From positions 2,176,152 to 2,240,151 of the forward strand of contig NC_067197.1 of assembly GCF_000699445.3 (NCBI RefSeq): DNA of 64,000 nucleotides. Direction: 5' to 3'. The notes beneath the pieces were generated by a model, which did no database searches, was not told where the DNA came from, and saw only the letters and a list, made by a program, of their open reading frames with translations. The position numbers and the translations under genes were made by a program. This DNA is from Schistosoma haematobium (Eukaryota > Platyhelminthes > Trematoda > Strigeidida > Schistosomatidae). Shown here piece after piece: positions 13,401-28,300 of the stretch (position 1 is the first letter of the stretch; each line of letters starts with the position of its first letter).

Positions 13401-16400
13401 GACATTCTCCCTTCCTTTGATTGTGACCTTTGCACGAATTCGGTTACGCTCAGTAGTTTCACTTGTACTCTTTGGCACGATCTCAGTATTCTTTCGATAC
13501 CACGAGATCGTCAACAAATACATCTCGACTACAGCCATCAACTGCCTTCTGATATTTGGCTTACGGTTAACTGACATATAGTCTTCCTGTAGTGGTGATC
13601 ATAGTCAACCACAACTCGACGCCACACTACACTAATAATTTTTAGATGTTGTCGAAGATTTATAGTTCAGGTGGAGTTTTTTTTCTCTAGGACAGATTGG
13701 TTTGGTTGGTGCTGAGACTTTCATTATAGTTAGACGTTTTTACTAATGATGATGTTGTACAGAAGAACAATGAAAGCTACACAACTAAACCATTCAACTC
13801 AGAGAATAAAACTCCACCGGAATAAAACGAAAATAAGAAACCAATTATAACATATAATGTTTGAAACATTTACGGAATTAAACTTTATTTCTGGCCAATT
13901 AGTCTTCATTAGTCTTCGAATAATAAACGGAAACTTGGAGAACTATGAAAGCCATCGTACAGAAGATACAAGTGTTTATTAACAGTTGTCTACACAAAAT
14001 GTTTCGGATTCGTTGGCCAAACTCTATCGGCAACAACCTACTGTAGGAGAGAACAAACCAGATCATAGTGGAGGAAGATATCAGGAAGAGACGTTAGAAG
14101 CGGATAGGACACACATTGAGGAATGCACCCAACTGCGTCATGATGCAAGTCCTCACATGGAATCCTTAATGCCAAAGGAAAAGAGGAAGACCAAACAACA
14201 CATTAAACCGAGAAAACGAAACAGACAAATATGAGAAGAATGAACAAGAATTGGATGGAACTAGAAAGGAAGACCCAGGACAGAGTGTGTTGTAGAATGC
14301 TGGTCGGCGGCCTATGCTCGATTGCGGGTAGCAGGCGAAAGTCAGTTAGCAATTGTTTAAATAACAGTAATTACGTAATCAATAATTCGATAATAAATAT
14401 AATACTTACCATCAACATAACATGTTAATGTTTTAGAGGTACCAGTAAATACATACAATTTACTACGTGATTCTTCATCGAATACTCTTACATTGAACAT
14501 TTCACGAATCTCTAAAAATATCAAAAAGAAGACAAATCATGATGATTGTTGCAAATTGGATAATAAAAGCACCAGTAACACTGGCTACAACATTTGCAGA
14601 CGTTACTGAAACTTCAGCTGTTCAGTGGTATGAGTATTGCAGGGATATATGTGCAATGAAAATGACAAGTTTACACGAGTCGTTTAGAGGAGTTAGTAGA
14701 ATCGTCAAAATAGACGAAACAGTATTCCGGAAGTGAGAATATAACGGAGGACGTAGTATTAAGGAAGACTGGGTAAGTAGCACGTCCATAAATATACCTC
14801 ACAGGTCTTTGGAATTTACAACAGATCAACCCAAAAGTGACACTTTTAAAGGGTCCGAAACCGAAAAGGAATGACAATAATACTATTTATACGGGAATAC
14901 ATGCAGCAAGGTACCACGATATACACGGATGATCGGAGAGCCTACGATGCCTGCACAGACTTGGATATATGCATTATGTCGTTATCCACGAGCTTCATCT
15001 TTTGTGGACCCTACAACAGGAGTGCACTCTAACAATATTGAAGCTATGTGGTCGAAGCCATAGGAGTTCTTACGACCGTATCGTGGCACGAGAGGTCGAC
15101 TATTATAGAGCCATATGGATGAGTTCCTCTACTGTATGCACTACGATTTCAGAACCTCTGAACCTCTTTCAAACCTTGATATGTTTTTGAACTATGTAAA
15201 AGAAGTATATCCACTTTAACGCTTTGGTTTTTTATAATATATTTTTACTTTATACTAACTGTCTTCTGATTAGCTAATATTTTAAAGATCGCTTAAATTC
15301 GTTCAAAAGTCATCCATAAATTAGAGTCTCGCCACTTCAACTAGTCCACGAAATTGAGTAACACGTCAACCATTATCTTCTGTGAGTTACTATCTCATAA
15401 CAGATCCGGTTGAACTCCATAGGTTACTGTTTTATATATGTAAAGTTGATCAGATAAAGAACTATTGGTTAACGAAGGATATTGAACATTATGATTAGTA
15501 AACTCTTCAGAACTACCAGCTATAGTTTTATTATCAATTGAATACATCATATCATATAAGTTAACTCTGTATATCACTGATGTCAGATTCAGTGGCTGAT
15601 ACTTCTAACTACAGTTGATTTAACACGACAGATCTTTAATGTTAAATTAGACTTGCAATACTTAATATTCAAACACATTTTGTTATCATTACAGCCATAT
15701 ATACAATCATTGAAATACATCTACACTGTGAACTAAAGAAATGGCTACTACATCCAAGGACAGCAGCAGGCGTGAAAATTACCCAACCCCGGCACAGGAA
15801 GGTAGTGACGAATAAAATACAGATGCGGGACTCAATTCAAGCTCCGTAATTCGAATGAGTACAATTTAAATCATTTAACGAGGACCAATCGGAAGGCAAG
15901 TCTGGTGCCAGCAGCCTCGGAAACTCTAGTCCCAAAAGTGTGAACTAAACAATTATCCACAGTCGAAAAGAGATCTCATGTGATTATTTAAAATAAATGT
16001 AGAAATCACTATTGATATTTGTGGAGATTTAACAGTTGAATTCGCAGTTCAGTCTCATCTAGACCACCACTAAAAACCTGAAAGCACTACACGGTTATTT
16101 CTTCCTAGTATGGAACTATTCAACAGTGCGTAGTCATGATCCTGCACGTACGACTAGAACCCAAGGACTTCAGTCTCACGTACCGTCATCCAATAGTGTT
16201 AATGTTTTGAAATTGTGGACGTACACTACTGAGGAGTCCCATATTAGGACGAAATGGTCATCCACTGTTTTCAAGTTTTCATTGGTTTCTATCAACTCAT
16301 GAATCCAACTATTCGTGGATTGGTTGAAGTTAGACATTAACACCGTTGGATGCCAGCCGGCTCAGTGGTCTAGTGGTTAAGTGCTCGCGCGCGAAGCCAG

Positions 16401-19400
16401 TAGGTCCTGGGTTCGAGCCCCGTGTGGTGCGGGATCGTGGGTGCGCACTGCTGAGGAGTCTCATACTAGGACGAAACGGCCGTCCAGTGCTTCCAGGTTT
16501 TCAATGGTGGTCTAGCTTCAACTGACTCATGATTTCAATCTGTGATATTAAAAAAAGTTTAAAAGTCATATTCGTTTCAAGCACAAGATACTACTAATTC
16601 ATTTGATCAATACCATTTGTTACTACTTTGAATTCTGTTGTTTAGGGCACCGAGAAATTGTAAAAACAATGATTCATTAATATTAACAAAAATGTTTACA
16701 TTATGTTTATTAATTTAAATGTTGTTCATGTCTGTTTGTTTGTTTTTTTTCTATTTTTACGAAAAATATTTCTTAATATTCATCTCCCCCCCTCCGGTTT
16801 TTAATCACTAAGGTAGTTTTCTGGACATATTTAGATGTTAGTGAAAGGAAGAACACAACTACCACGAAACTGTATACAAAAATTAGAGGAAAATTACAGT
16901 TTTAAATGTGAGCAGAATAAATAAGAAAATAATAACAGATGTTTTCATTGAACACCAAATGTTACTGTAGTTTCAATAATCTCGGTTGTTTATATCAAAA
17001 ATATGAAGGGTATTGGAAGGGTGGCCTGTTTCAATATCTAAGCTAATTGCTCTTGCCTAACATCTAGATATTTTCACAATTGATTGATCACTGTGTGGCG
17101 ATCAATGTCATGCTTGTCTACTCCTTATTAGTGTAGATCGAATGCTATCGATCATGTTGCAATGTGGCCACCAGTCTAGGTGACTCGACACTGCGTGCAC
17201 TATTGTGAAATTAGATGGTGGTTGGTCACCACACAGTGATCAATCAATTGTGATTACATCTCAGTCCTACAGGAGGTTTGTCACGGCTTGGATAGCTCAG
17301 TGGTAACGTCTCTGACTGTGAAGCTGGGTGACACGGGATCGAATCTGTCAGGTAGCACTAGTTCCCTCAAGATTACAGGTATACCTTGCTGACGAGTGCC
17401 AAGTAGCACGAAACCCGGGTCCAGGGTTTCCTGTCAACTACCTCCAACCATCATCTAATCTAGATATTTTAGCAAGTTATATGTTTTCTATTTGTTTATT
17501 GATTGATTCCATAATCTATTCAGTTGTGTTGATAAACATCTATCATGAGTACTACTACAATTAACAGAAGTATAAATTAGAATTTAAGCATCTAATCAAA
17601 ACTGATCAAATAAAGTTCGGAATGTTAATATTAGGAAAATATGAATTAACATGAATAATTTCACATCCATTGTGTAAATTTAAACTCAGTAACTTGATTA
17701 ATAACACACTTCTGTTTGAAGTGATAGGGGATGTGAAGGTGTTAGGTTCGAGTCCCCCACTATAAACATCAATTGATTCATTTTAAATAAAGAGAAGGGA
17801 GAGTCGATGATTTCATTATTAGGTAAATACATGCCCCCAAATGCCCTGGTACGGCCGAGAGTGCGGAGAGTCCGCTCTCCCTTTCCAAATGCTCTCACAT
17901 GAACACGCATATATAACCTCTGACAGGGAATTCCTACTCACTGCCTTCTCGCACCACGGGTGTTGTTTAAGAAATTGAAAGGACGAAAAACGAATGTCCG
18001 GAGCTTTAAGCGGGTTGGTGGACATGGAGAGTCCACCTAGGAGGGTTGGAAAACCCTCATTCCAAACCAATAGTGCACATGGGCTCCAGTATCCTAAATG
18101 AACAAATGGTGTATGAACCAATCGTTGGTCACTGGCTACCATGAGACTGAATCTTCTTACGATGCTCTACTGCCTTGTTGATCAGACCATCAGACCGAAG
18201 GCTCCGGGTGTGGCCCCCTAAGCAAACCACCTGCTTCAGTTTGGGCACCTGGGCAGTATCACAGCCCTCATACAAATCAAATGAGATTTGTGTGGCGCAT
18301 ATGTATTTGGTGCCTCCTTGTATCAATATCTATGTGTTCAAATAAATAAATAAAACTAATATTTATAAATCAATGTATGTTCAAAATAGATCGTTCACAA
18401 CAACAACAACAGAAAAAGAACGCTCACTCTGTATGAAAATAGTTATTTTATCCACTGGTTCATCATCATTCATAAATGCTTGACATTGAAATTCAGCATT
18501 ATCATCTCTAAATGTGTATGTATCAGAAGATATTGCTATTTTATAATCTGTTTGTGGTAGAATTGATAATGTTTCCATACGTGGTGGACTTATTGGTAAT
18601 AATTGTGATGGAATAGGTACATCTCCAGGAATTTCCGGCTGACGATAATACCATATAAGTTTAGGGAATTGATCATTAGTTTCTGGTGGATTATCAGTGA
18701 AAACAGCTTGACAACTTAACTAAAAAAATTCAATAATGATAAAAATAGATAAATGTATGACGATTACGAACCTTTGTTAAGTTTTAAATGAGTGAACGGC
18801 TAGCTTTTCAACAACAACAAAATCAAAGTTATTGACTTCTCAATAGATCTTATCTTTTTTCCGAGAGTCGGGTTTTAATATCTTCAAGGAGAAAAAATAA
18901 AATTCTCCAACCATTGCTGCTACATTGATAATGACTTAACCGAACTATATTGAGTGAAACATATGTTCTTTTAGGTTCTATCATGCCAGACAGGTCGGTT
19001 GAAGAGCAGTAAGACTAAAAGCAGTAAACTCAGGGTCTATGGGTGAAATCATACTACTTACTGTACAGAGATGTGATCGGAGTGAGATGTTTCCTGCAGA
19101 CAACTAGCATGATAGCGATGCTGCTTTTTGACACTGAAGGGTGGGGTTAGAAAATGTCGACCCTTAAAATGTACATCTCACCCTAACCCACGGATTTCTG
19201 TCTCCGGCAGTAGGATCTGAACAAGTACAAATCTAACATAAAATTACCAACAAAAATGTCGTGAATGACCGTTCTCAAGTAGTTGTTCCTTGAGCACTGC
19301 GGGTACGGTCTAAGATCACTAAAACCATCAATAACCTGATTTTCTTTTCAGATACACCTAGAAGAATCCTCCCATGATGTAGGTAACCGGGAAGTGATAA

Positions 19401-22400
19401 TTGCCTTCATAACTTTAACAGCACTCAAGATCATCAGATTTCTAACTACTTTGTATTTGGTATTTATGTTACAAAATGTTTGTCAGCAATAAAACTGATA
19501 TGTTTAAATTTGAACCAACTGTCTTAACAACTAAAGACTATCCAGTCAAACTCTATAGAATAATCCGGAATAAACAATTCCCCTGATACTTAAACATTAG
19601 GCTATTGACTAATTTGAATTCAAGTAAAGTAATGCTCAAATATGTTGATTTGATTAGTCTCACAAAGAGAGTTCTTTGGAAAAACATTGCCAAACATGAC
19701 CCTACGTGACGTTTCAAAAGATTATAGAAGTTAATTCAAAGCTTAATCTTAGAGAATCAGATCAATTTCGGTAATTGTACTGAATAGAAAACTGATTACA
19801 AATACGAATTGTATAACTTAAGTAAATGAAATCGTTGAAAAGAATGTCCTCTTCACTGAATTGTCTTTCTTCCTTCTTCATCATCTTCTTCAACGACACA
19901 AGGGGTCTCTATTGTTATCGATTTTTTTTCTAATAATCTTATTAAATGACATACAATGCTGTTCTATTTCATTATAGACTAATCTATTGACAATAAACCT
20001 AAGTAAATAACAATAATTCAGAAGAATGATTCTCGTTTATTGAAGAATTTTTACTTTAATAGTTAAGTTCATGGAACAATTGAAACTAGACAACTATAGA
20101 AAACCTGTTGTAAAACTCTTTAGCAATGTACATCTACGATCTTGCTTCAAAACATTCAAACTCGAAACATATCGATCTCTCACCCAAACTCTTAACCACA
20201 TCCAACAATGTTACTATCTAACTTCAACTAATCCAGTAAATTTAACGACGTATTCATCATTATCTTCATAATCTTAACTATTGAAATGACTATAATATCC
20301 ACATAAACCTCTTTTTAACATTTTTCATTTTGATTAAGATTATGAACCGATTGATGTTAGACCACCATTGAAAACCTGGAAGCACTGGACAGCCGTTTCC
20401 TTCTGTTGTGGGACTCCTCAACAGTACTCACCAACGATCCCGCCCGCGGGATTCGAACCCAGGGCCTTCAGTCTCGCGTGCGAACACTTAACCTACTGGA
20501 CCACTGAGTCGGCATCTAATGGTGTTAATGTCTAGCCTCAACCAATCCACGAAGTTGAGCGACCATCTTTCATTGTATTGAGGTAAACACCCGATACCGA
20601 TTAGCTCCACTGATCACAGCTTCTCAACAGAACTCCGAGAATTTTCTCATGAAGCTAATTTCAATCTTGTTTTCAATATTATCACCGTAGTCAATCATCA
20701 ATAATTCATACCTTCATTAATTATTAATTAAAGAGATTCATTAACTCATTACTACGGCAACAGAGGAAACTTTCTATTCTATGGGAAACTACAAAAATGT
20801 TACTTAAAAATTCTCTTTTCTAAATGGTAAAATGATTCTTCTTTTAGAAATGACGTAAATCATTGTTGTTGTTGTTTATTTAGTTTTTTTCTTTAAAAAT
20901 ACAGTAAGTACTACTAATCAATGTGGATAACTATAGCGAAACTACTAATATAAATAAGTAGTATAAAATAAATGGAGAGAAAAAGTCTCGAAGTGATCAC
21001 AGTTTATTACATTTTCTGTTCAACTTATGTCCTTTAATAGTTGAGAGCATGAGCTAATTGAAGCTAAAACATTATAGAAAACCTGAAAGTAGTGGATAGC
21101 CATTTCGTTCAATCGTGAGACTTCTCAGCAGTGCACACTCACTGATGACAATGGTAGATGTGTTGCTCAATTTCGTGGATTAGTTAGAGTTAAACATTAA
21201 CACCGTTGGATGCCGGCCGGTTCAGTGGTGTAGTGGTTAGGCGCTCTCGCGCCATACTGATAGGTCCTGGATTCGAATCTCGTGAGGCGGAATCGTTAGT
21301 GCGTACTGCTGAGGTGTCCTACAATAGGATTAAACGGCTATGACGTGCTTACAAGTTTTCCATGATGTTCTAGCTTCAATTGACTTATGATCTCAACTAT
21401 TGAAGTTACTACAATCTCCACAAAACCCCTTCAGTTTGTTGAATAAGAATCAGAGTAATTTACTTGTTTTGTGAATTTTAATTATTGTGAAATGTTTCAA
21501 AAATCTGGTGTTACTTTAGAGATGTGTTTGAGTAAGATTATACGTCCACTAGTTTCCATGGTTGATTTTGTACTTGGTCATGGTATTTGATTAGTTAATC
21601 ACCATGAGTTTATTCAAGTGACTATTTCATTTCATCATGTGATATTTGTTTATGCCCCCTAAATGTCTTGGTATGACTGAGGGTAATGAGAGTCCGCTAC
21701 ACCTCTAGAAATGCTATCACATTGCCATGCGTCTACAGACACTGATAGGGGAGTATTACTCACCGCCTTCTCGCGACATTACTGCTGTCTACAAAATTGA
21801 GAGGACGAAAAGCGGGTTGGTGGACACAGAGGACCCATCTATGGGATCTATTGGAAAACCCTGATTCCAAATCAATGGTGCACATAGGCTCCAGGGTTCT
21901 GAGAAAACAAATGGCGTGTGAATCTTATGTTGGTCACTGGCTACCATGGGACTGTATATCCTAAAGTCGCCCCACTGCCTTGTGGATTACAAACCTTCGG
22001 TCAAAAGGCTCGGGGAGTAGTCCCCTAAAAAAATCACCTGTTTCAGTTTGGGCGCCCGGACAGTATGTCAACCCTCACACCTATCGAATGAATTATGGCG
22101 TATATCTATTTTGTGCCACCTTGTACCAATCTTTACGTACATAAATAAATAAATAAATGTTTTATAGTGTATCTTTCCTCGTTCTTACCAAGATTGTATC
22201 TAGCACACTGTATGATTCATATATATATATATTTCTACTACAATTGAAATAACAATCTGATAACAAACATTTATACCCTTATTTGACAGAATCAATGTTT
22301 ATCAGTATGGGGTTGCGGAGATTATTAGGTTTTTTGATTGAGATCATGAACCAATTAATGTTACATGCTAATCCGTGTCGGGTAGAGACATATATCTACT

Positions 22401-25331
22401 TCAGTACAATGGAAGATTGTCGCGCAATTTCGCGGATTGGTTGAGGTTACACATTAACACCGTTGAATGTCGGCTCAGTGTTCTAGAGTGTAAGCTTTTA
22501 AGCGGGAATGAATGCCCCGATTTCGAATCTTACGAGCGGGATCGTGGCTGAGCACTGTTGAGGAGTCCCACAATAGGATGAAACGGCCGCCTAGCACTTA
22601 CAGGTTTTCAGTGATGGTCTAACATCAATCAATTCGTGTTTAACTACTTTAGAAAAACTTTTAATAACTCTCTTCCCCTCCGAGTTTGCACTAAAACGTT
22701 TAATCTTAAAAGGCAACTAAATATTTAGACTACTAACAGGTTAAAGATACAAGATAATAATATCAATCAATAACATACGTCTAGTGCTCTTTGAACACGT
22801 GCCAGAATTGTATACTTTGACTTATCCATAGGATAAATGGTATTTGTTGAAGAATCAATCTTCAAATGGAAATTACGATCTATGAATGAAACCCAAAAAA
22901 AATATCAGATATTAAGAGGATTCTTATATTTGTGAATTAGAACAATATTGTTCTCAATTGGATCTTTATCAAGCTTCACTCTACTATACAGTAATATTTA
23001 TATGCATATTATGAAATTACTATACCAATCATGACAGCTTATCAGTCAATGATGATAACAATGGAATAGATTACGTAGTACGCAAAACGTACAAATGGAT
23101 AGTGTGATGACAAGTGTACTAGTGATCATAAGAAGAATAAAAACCCCCAAATGCCCTGGTACGGCCGAGAGTGCGGAGAGTCCGCTCTCCCTTTCCAAAT
23201 GCTCTCACATGAACACGCATATATAACCTCTGACAGGGAATTCCTACTCACTGCCTTCTCGCACCACGGGTGTTGTTTAAGAAATTGAGAAGACGAAAAA
23301 CGAATGTCCGGAGCTTTAAGCGGGTTGGTGGACATGGAGAGTCCACCTAGGAGGGTTGGAAAACCCTCATTCCAAACCAATAGTGCACATGGGCTCCAGT
23401 ATCCTAAATGAACAAATGGTGTATGAACCAATCGTTGGTCACTGGCTACCATGAGACTGAATCTTCTTACGACGCTCCACTGCCTTATGGATCAGACCTG
23501 TAGGTCGAAGGCTCCGGGTGTGGCCCCCGTAAACAAACCACCTGTTTTGGTTTGGGCACCCGTGCAGTATCACAGTTCTCACACAAATCTCATTTGATTT
23601 GTGTGGCGTATATGTATTTGGTGCCTCCTTGTATCAATATCTATATGTTAAAATAAATATAGATAAAACTTAATACAAAATGCGTCAATGGGTTGAAAAA
23701 TATAAACACTGAAACAACATCCATAGAAAGATGATAAGATTCCGTAATAAGAAATGTTCAGGTAATTTGAAAAAACAAAAAGGGTAGAAGATGTTGAAGA
23801 AAAATAAACGTAGAAAGACTATAGAAAATAATAATAATCAATAAATAATGTCATCAAGGTTAATTTGGGCAAAGAAGATAAAAAGGTGTTAAAAATTTCT
23901 TATGAATACAAAGACTTGAATTATTGACTTGGATCTCTATACCTTCTGCTATGTGTACAGTGACGAAATGAAGCTCCACAAAGAAATCTAGTACAAATAC
24001 GATAAATCACTTAAAATGATCTAGTTCTGTCTACTACATGACCGCTATCGTTCAAGTGTGATAGAACAAATCTGTGTATTGTATGATGGTACATCTTCCT
24101 AACCATGAAGGAACGTGTTCACTAACTCATCGGCTCAGTTATCCGGTAGTGAGTCCAATATAATTTTCTCCTCAGGAGCAGCTAAAATCATAGATACGCA
24201 TCGATGTGGCAGTACTATGTAACTTATCTTTTGATTAAATAATTTCGTATAACCATAAAAATATTATTGTATATTAGAGTAAAGCATGATGAAAATCTAA
24301 TCGAAAACCTCATTATGTTCTCTCATATAGTGATAATGTGGTGCGTGCTACTTATATTGATATAAGTAGTATATGACACGAGTTAAAACGTAATGTCTGT
24401 CAGCAGAAGAAAGGAAGAGCGAGAACACAATGGAATTTGTAAGAAAACGCATGAACAATGGAATGGGAGACAATGGATTGGTGTTTGCAACAGAAACAGT
24501 CCAGTTTGATATGATGCATTTAAATTTTGCAAATTGACGATTTACTATATGGTATTCAGATTGTTATTGAAATAGTCCGTAATTTTCGTACTAAATACAT
24601 TCGATTGTCCCCACCCGTGTTATTGTTCACTACAATAAGACGAGTTTCATGAAGCTCTATTGATAAGCTGTAACCAGTGGATGATCATCCGTGTCAGGTG
24701 TGAGACAATGGTTAAAAGATTGCGCAATATAATAAACTGATTGAAGTTAGATATTAACACCATTGGATATCGTTTCAATGTTCATGCTAGAGACTGAGAA
24801 TTCATCTATTCTACGTTAGGATACAATAGTGAAACAAATACAATCCGATTAGACCAAACACTTCACAACACTATCAATGTAGTAACAACATTAAGAAAAC
24901 AGATTTTTCCGAATTTTATTCTGTAAACTAATCTAATGATAGTTCCACATTAGGAACTACCAACAGACTGAACTACTGAAGCTTATAGTAATTTTATTAC
25001 AGCCTCAATTTGAGCTTAATTCTAACATTTATGTATGATATGTTCAGGTTAACAAATCAACTCGGATACGAGAACGCGTCCCAGTTTGGTTCCTATAAGG
25101 GTGAATGGAAAGCAGTTAGGAGTTCTATACTTGAACATCTAATTGACTGTCATCATTCTAAAGATCCACAATCTGATTTTAAGGTTGTATATATGATTCG
25201 TTCAAATCTATCGAGATTTCTTTGTATCCAACTTCTAGTAAAATAGTTGAAGCTCTTACTATCCATGAGTTCAAACCAGAATTATGCGTACAAAAGAAGT
25301 ACGTTCTATCGTTATTGTTACCTTGGCCTTA

Positions 25332-25363
<32 letters not shown>

Positions 25364-28300
25364 TGCATTCCCCTTTACTTATGTGTTATACTCTCATTAT
25401 TCTATTCATAAATCATCATCATATCACTTTATTTAATTTTTACACCTCTATAACCTTTAATGACCTTTAATTATTATAATTTCAATAGTTGACATTGAAG
25501 CTAAATCACCATGGAAAACCTGGAAGTACTGGATAGCCGTTCCATCCTATTGTGGGACACCTCAGCAGTGCATATCCACGATTCCTCACAAAAAAGATTC
25601 GAACTCAGGACCTATCAATCTCGCTCACGAGTGCTTAACTTTTAGACCACTGAGTCGGCTGGCATCCAATTGTGTTAATGTCTAACTTCAACTCATCCAC
25701 AAAATTGAGTGACACATCCACCATTATCATCAATAAGTTACTATCTCACAAAAAGAGATCCTTTCATTGAACTTCATATTTTTAAATCAAAATCAATAAT
25801 CATTTAAAATGTGACACCTTGTATTGATTCGGTTACTTGTTCTTCTTGTTCTTCTTCTTCTTCTTCACCTTCTTTAACAGATATAGTTGTTTCTTTAATA
25901 GATTCTGTCACAATAGTTACAGCTGATTCTTCACCTTCTTTTATACCTTTATCAGTTGTGATCTTTTTTGTAAATTTAAAATACGATGATCCATATTCTT
26001 GAATCGGTGGTAAATCATCTCTTAATTCAATATCCACTGGAATTGGTACACTCATAATTATAATACAACGACCACGTATATGATCTTGTATAATAGATTG
26101 ATGTAAATGTTTAATATAAAGTATACGTCCATTTTGTATTTCAACATGTTGACCAATTCGACTAGGATTAATTGGATTATTATAAAGATCAATAAATTGC
26201 CATGTATAACTGGAACTTTTTAAATCTACTTCTAAATCAAAATTATCTATTAAAAAAAAAGAACAATAATAATTTGAAGGTTACAACATTTCATAGAACG
26301 AATTCCGATAAGGTGACTTACTCATAATTGATTAATCACTGGGTGGTGAACAATGTCATGTGTGTCAAGTCCTTATTATTAGTGTAGATTGAATGCTATC
26401 GGGATCGAATGAGTCAGGGAGTACTAGTTCCCTCAAGATTACAGGTACACTTTGCTGACGAGTGCCAAGTAGCATGAAACCTGGTAATAGGGTTTCTTGT
26501 CAACTACCTCCAACCACCATCTAAGATTACTTACTCTTAACCTTTCTTATTCTTGTATTTGACTAGATTATGTAAGTGTTCACGATTCAAGGGAAGCATG
26601 GAATACAATGAATAGTAGTGAATACGGTTAGACGATTTGAACTTTGCATATAACCTAGTTCGGCGAAACTCTAATTTATGGACGAGCCAATCAGAGGCGT
26701 TTTAGAGGTTTCAAGGTTACGGCGCCAAATTCAGTGTTTAATGCTAACATACGATCGGTTTTACAGGGAATTTTGTACAAAACGTGATAATTGAGCGGTT
26801 ATAACAAATAAAACGGCGAGACTATAATTTGTGGATGAATCAATCAAGGAAAGGATAACAGATCTCGGATTTTAACGCAAAAGCTTTCCATCCATTTGGC
26901 TAAATAAATTACTGGCATTATAGCTGATATCAGTTCGTGATGAAAACCCCATATATAATTCTTAACTAGGGCAGTTTATGACAATTATTGCGAACTGGAT
27001 AATAAAAGCACAAGTAACAGTGACTGCAGCCAGGTACTACAACATGTAAGGATGATTGGAGAATGTGCAGACTCCAACTAGGCTTGGTTTTGCGCATCGT
27101 GTCGTTATCCACAAGTAACATTCTGTGCACTGAACAGTCGGAATGCACACAGACAATATTGGGGCTGTATGGTCGAAGATGAAAGAGTATTTGAAACTTT
27201 ATCATGACTCAAGAGGCCGACTGTTCTGTAGTCATATAGATGATTTCCTCTACTGCATGCATTATGATTTTAAAACCTCTGAACCTCTTTCTCACCATGA
27301 CAAGTTTTTGAACCACGTCTTAGAAGTGTATCCACTTTATTTCCTTGGTTTTGTATAATATATTTTTACTCTATACTGACTGTTTGCTGAATGGCTAATA
27401 ATTCTCAAGGTCACTTGAGATTCGTTCAAAGTTCGTCCATAAATTAGAGTCTCTCTCCTATTTCTTCTATCCCATACACACTAACAAGTGCATATGGAAA
27501 CAATTCATGAATCAGTATCCTTTGTATCAGTAGGCCTCAATAAAACATAATGGAAAAAGAAAGATCCTCCAATATAACACAGTGAGCACCAAATAAATCA
27601 TATTTGATGAAGAAACTCTGGAAGAGGTTGAATTAGTCACATACCTGACTGAATAGTATCATCGATGAATGTGTAAAGACAAGGATTGGCAAAACATGAG
27701 CAACATTCATAAGGTTGAAGAATACATGGAACTTAAAACAACTGTCTGTCAACTAACATCAAAGTCAGAATCTTCAACATGGACGTCAACACAGTTGGTT
27801 CTACTGTACAGAGGTGAAACTTGGAGAAGTATTAAAACTATCATCAAGAGAATACAAATATTTAAAAACAATTATCTACACAAGATAGTGAATGACCGTT
27901 GACCGGATACAATCGGTAACAACCTACTATGGGTAAGAACAAACCAACTTCCATATGAGGCGGAAATTAGGAAAAGACGATGGAAGTTCAAAGGACATAC
28001 ATCGTAAAAATCATTAAACTGCATCATGAGAGAAGCACTAACTTAAACTCGTGAAATAAAGAATAAAAGAGAAAGGTCAAACAACACGCTGTACCGAGAA
28101 TTTTAATCAGACATGAAAACGATGAATAACAACTGGAAAGAACTGTAAAAGGTTGCCCAAGACAAAGTTGGTTGGAAAAATGTTGTGGGCGGTCTATGCT
28201 CTTCCTTGAGGGGTAACAAGCATAAGTAATTCTCTTCAATGATTCTATTATTTTTTATTTATTAGTTACAAAAGGAGTTTTGAAATAGATAAAATTGATT

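Noticed and set aside
15395..15577. Minus-strand open frame of 60 codons between exons 17 and 18, considered as an exon
   Set aside because: Exon 17 joins exon 18 in perfect phase and the next Ig domain starts there. The left part of the frame overlaps a family A leader that also occurs at 51.3 kb.
5690..17345. tRNA-like stretches (ggatagctcagtggtaacg, ggctcagtggtctag with ggttcgaatcc) as tRNA genes
   Set aside because: They are the heads of repeated SINEs. They do not fold into full cloverleafs and are followed by ribozyme and tail sequence.
17819..18142. 107-codon minus frame in family D, repeated at 23126-23452, as a real gene
   Set aside because: Its near identity reflects the young age of the two copies. 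Older D copies do not keep the frame open, and no domain is visible.
25811..26002. Serine-rich plus-strand frame
   Set aside because: It is antisense to the glutamate-rich part of exon 15.
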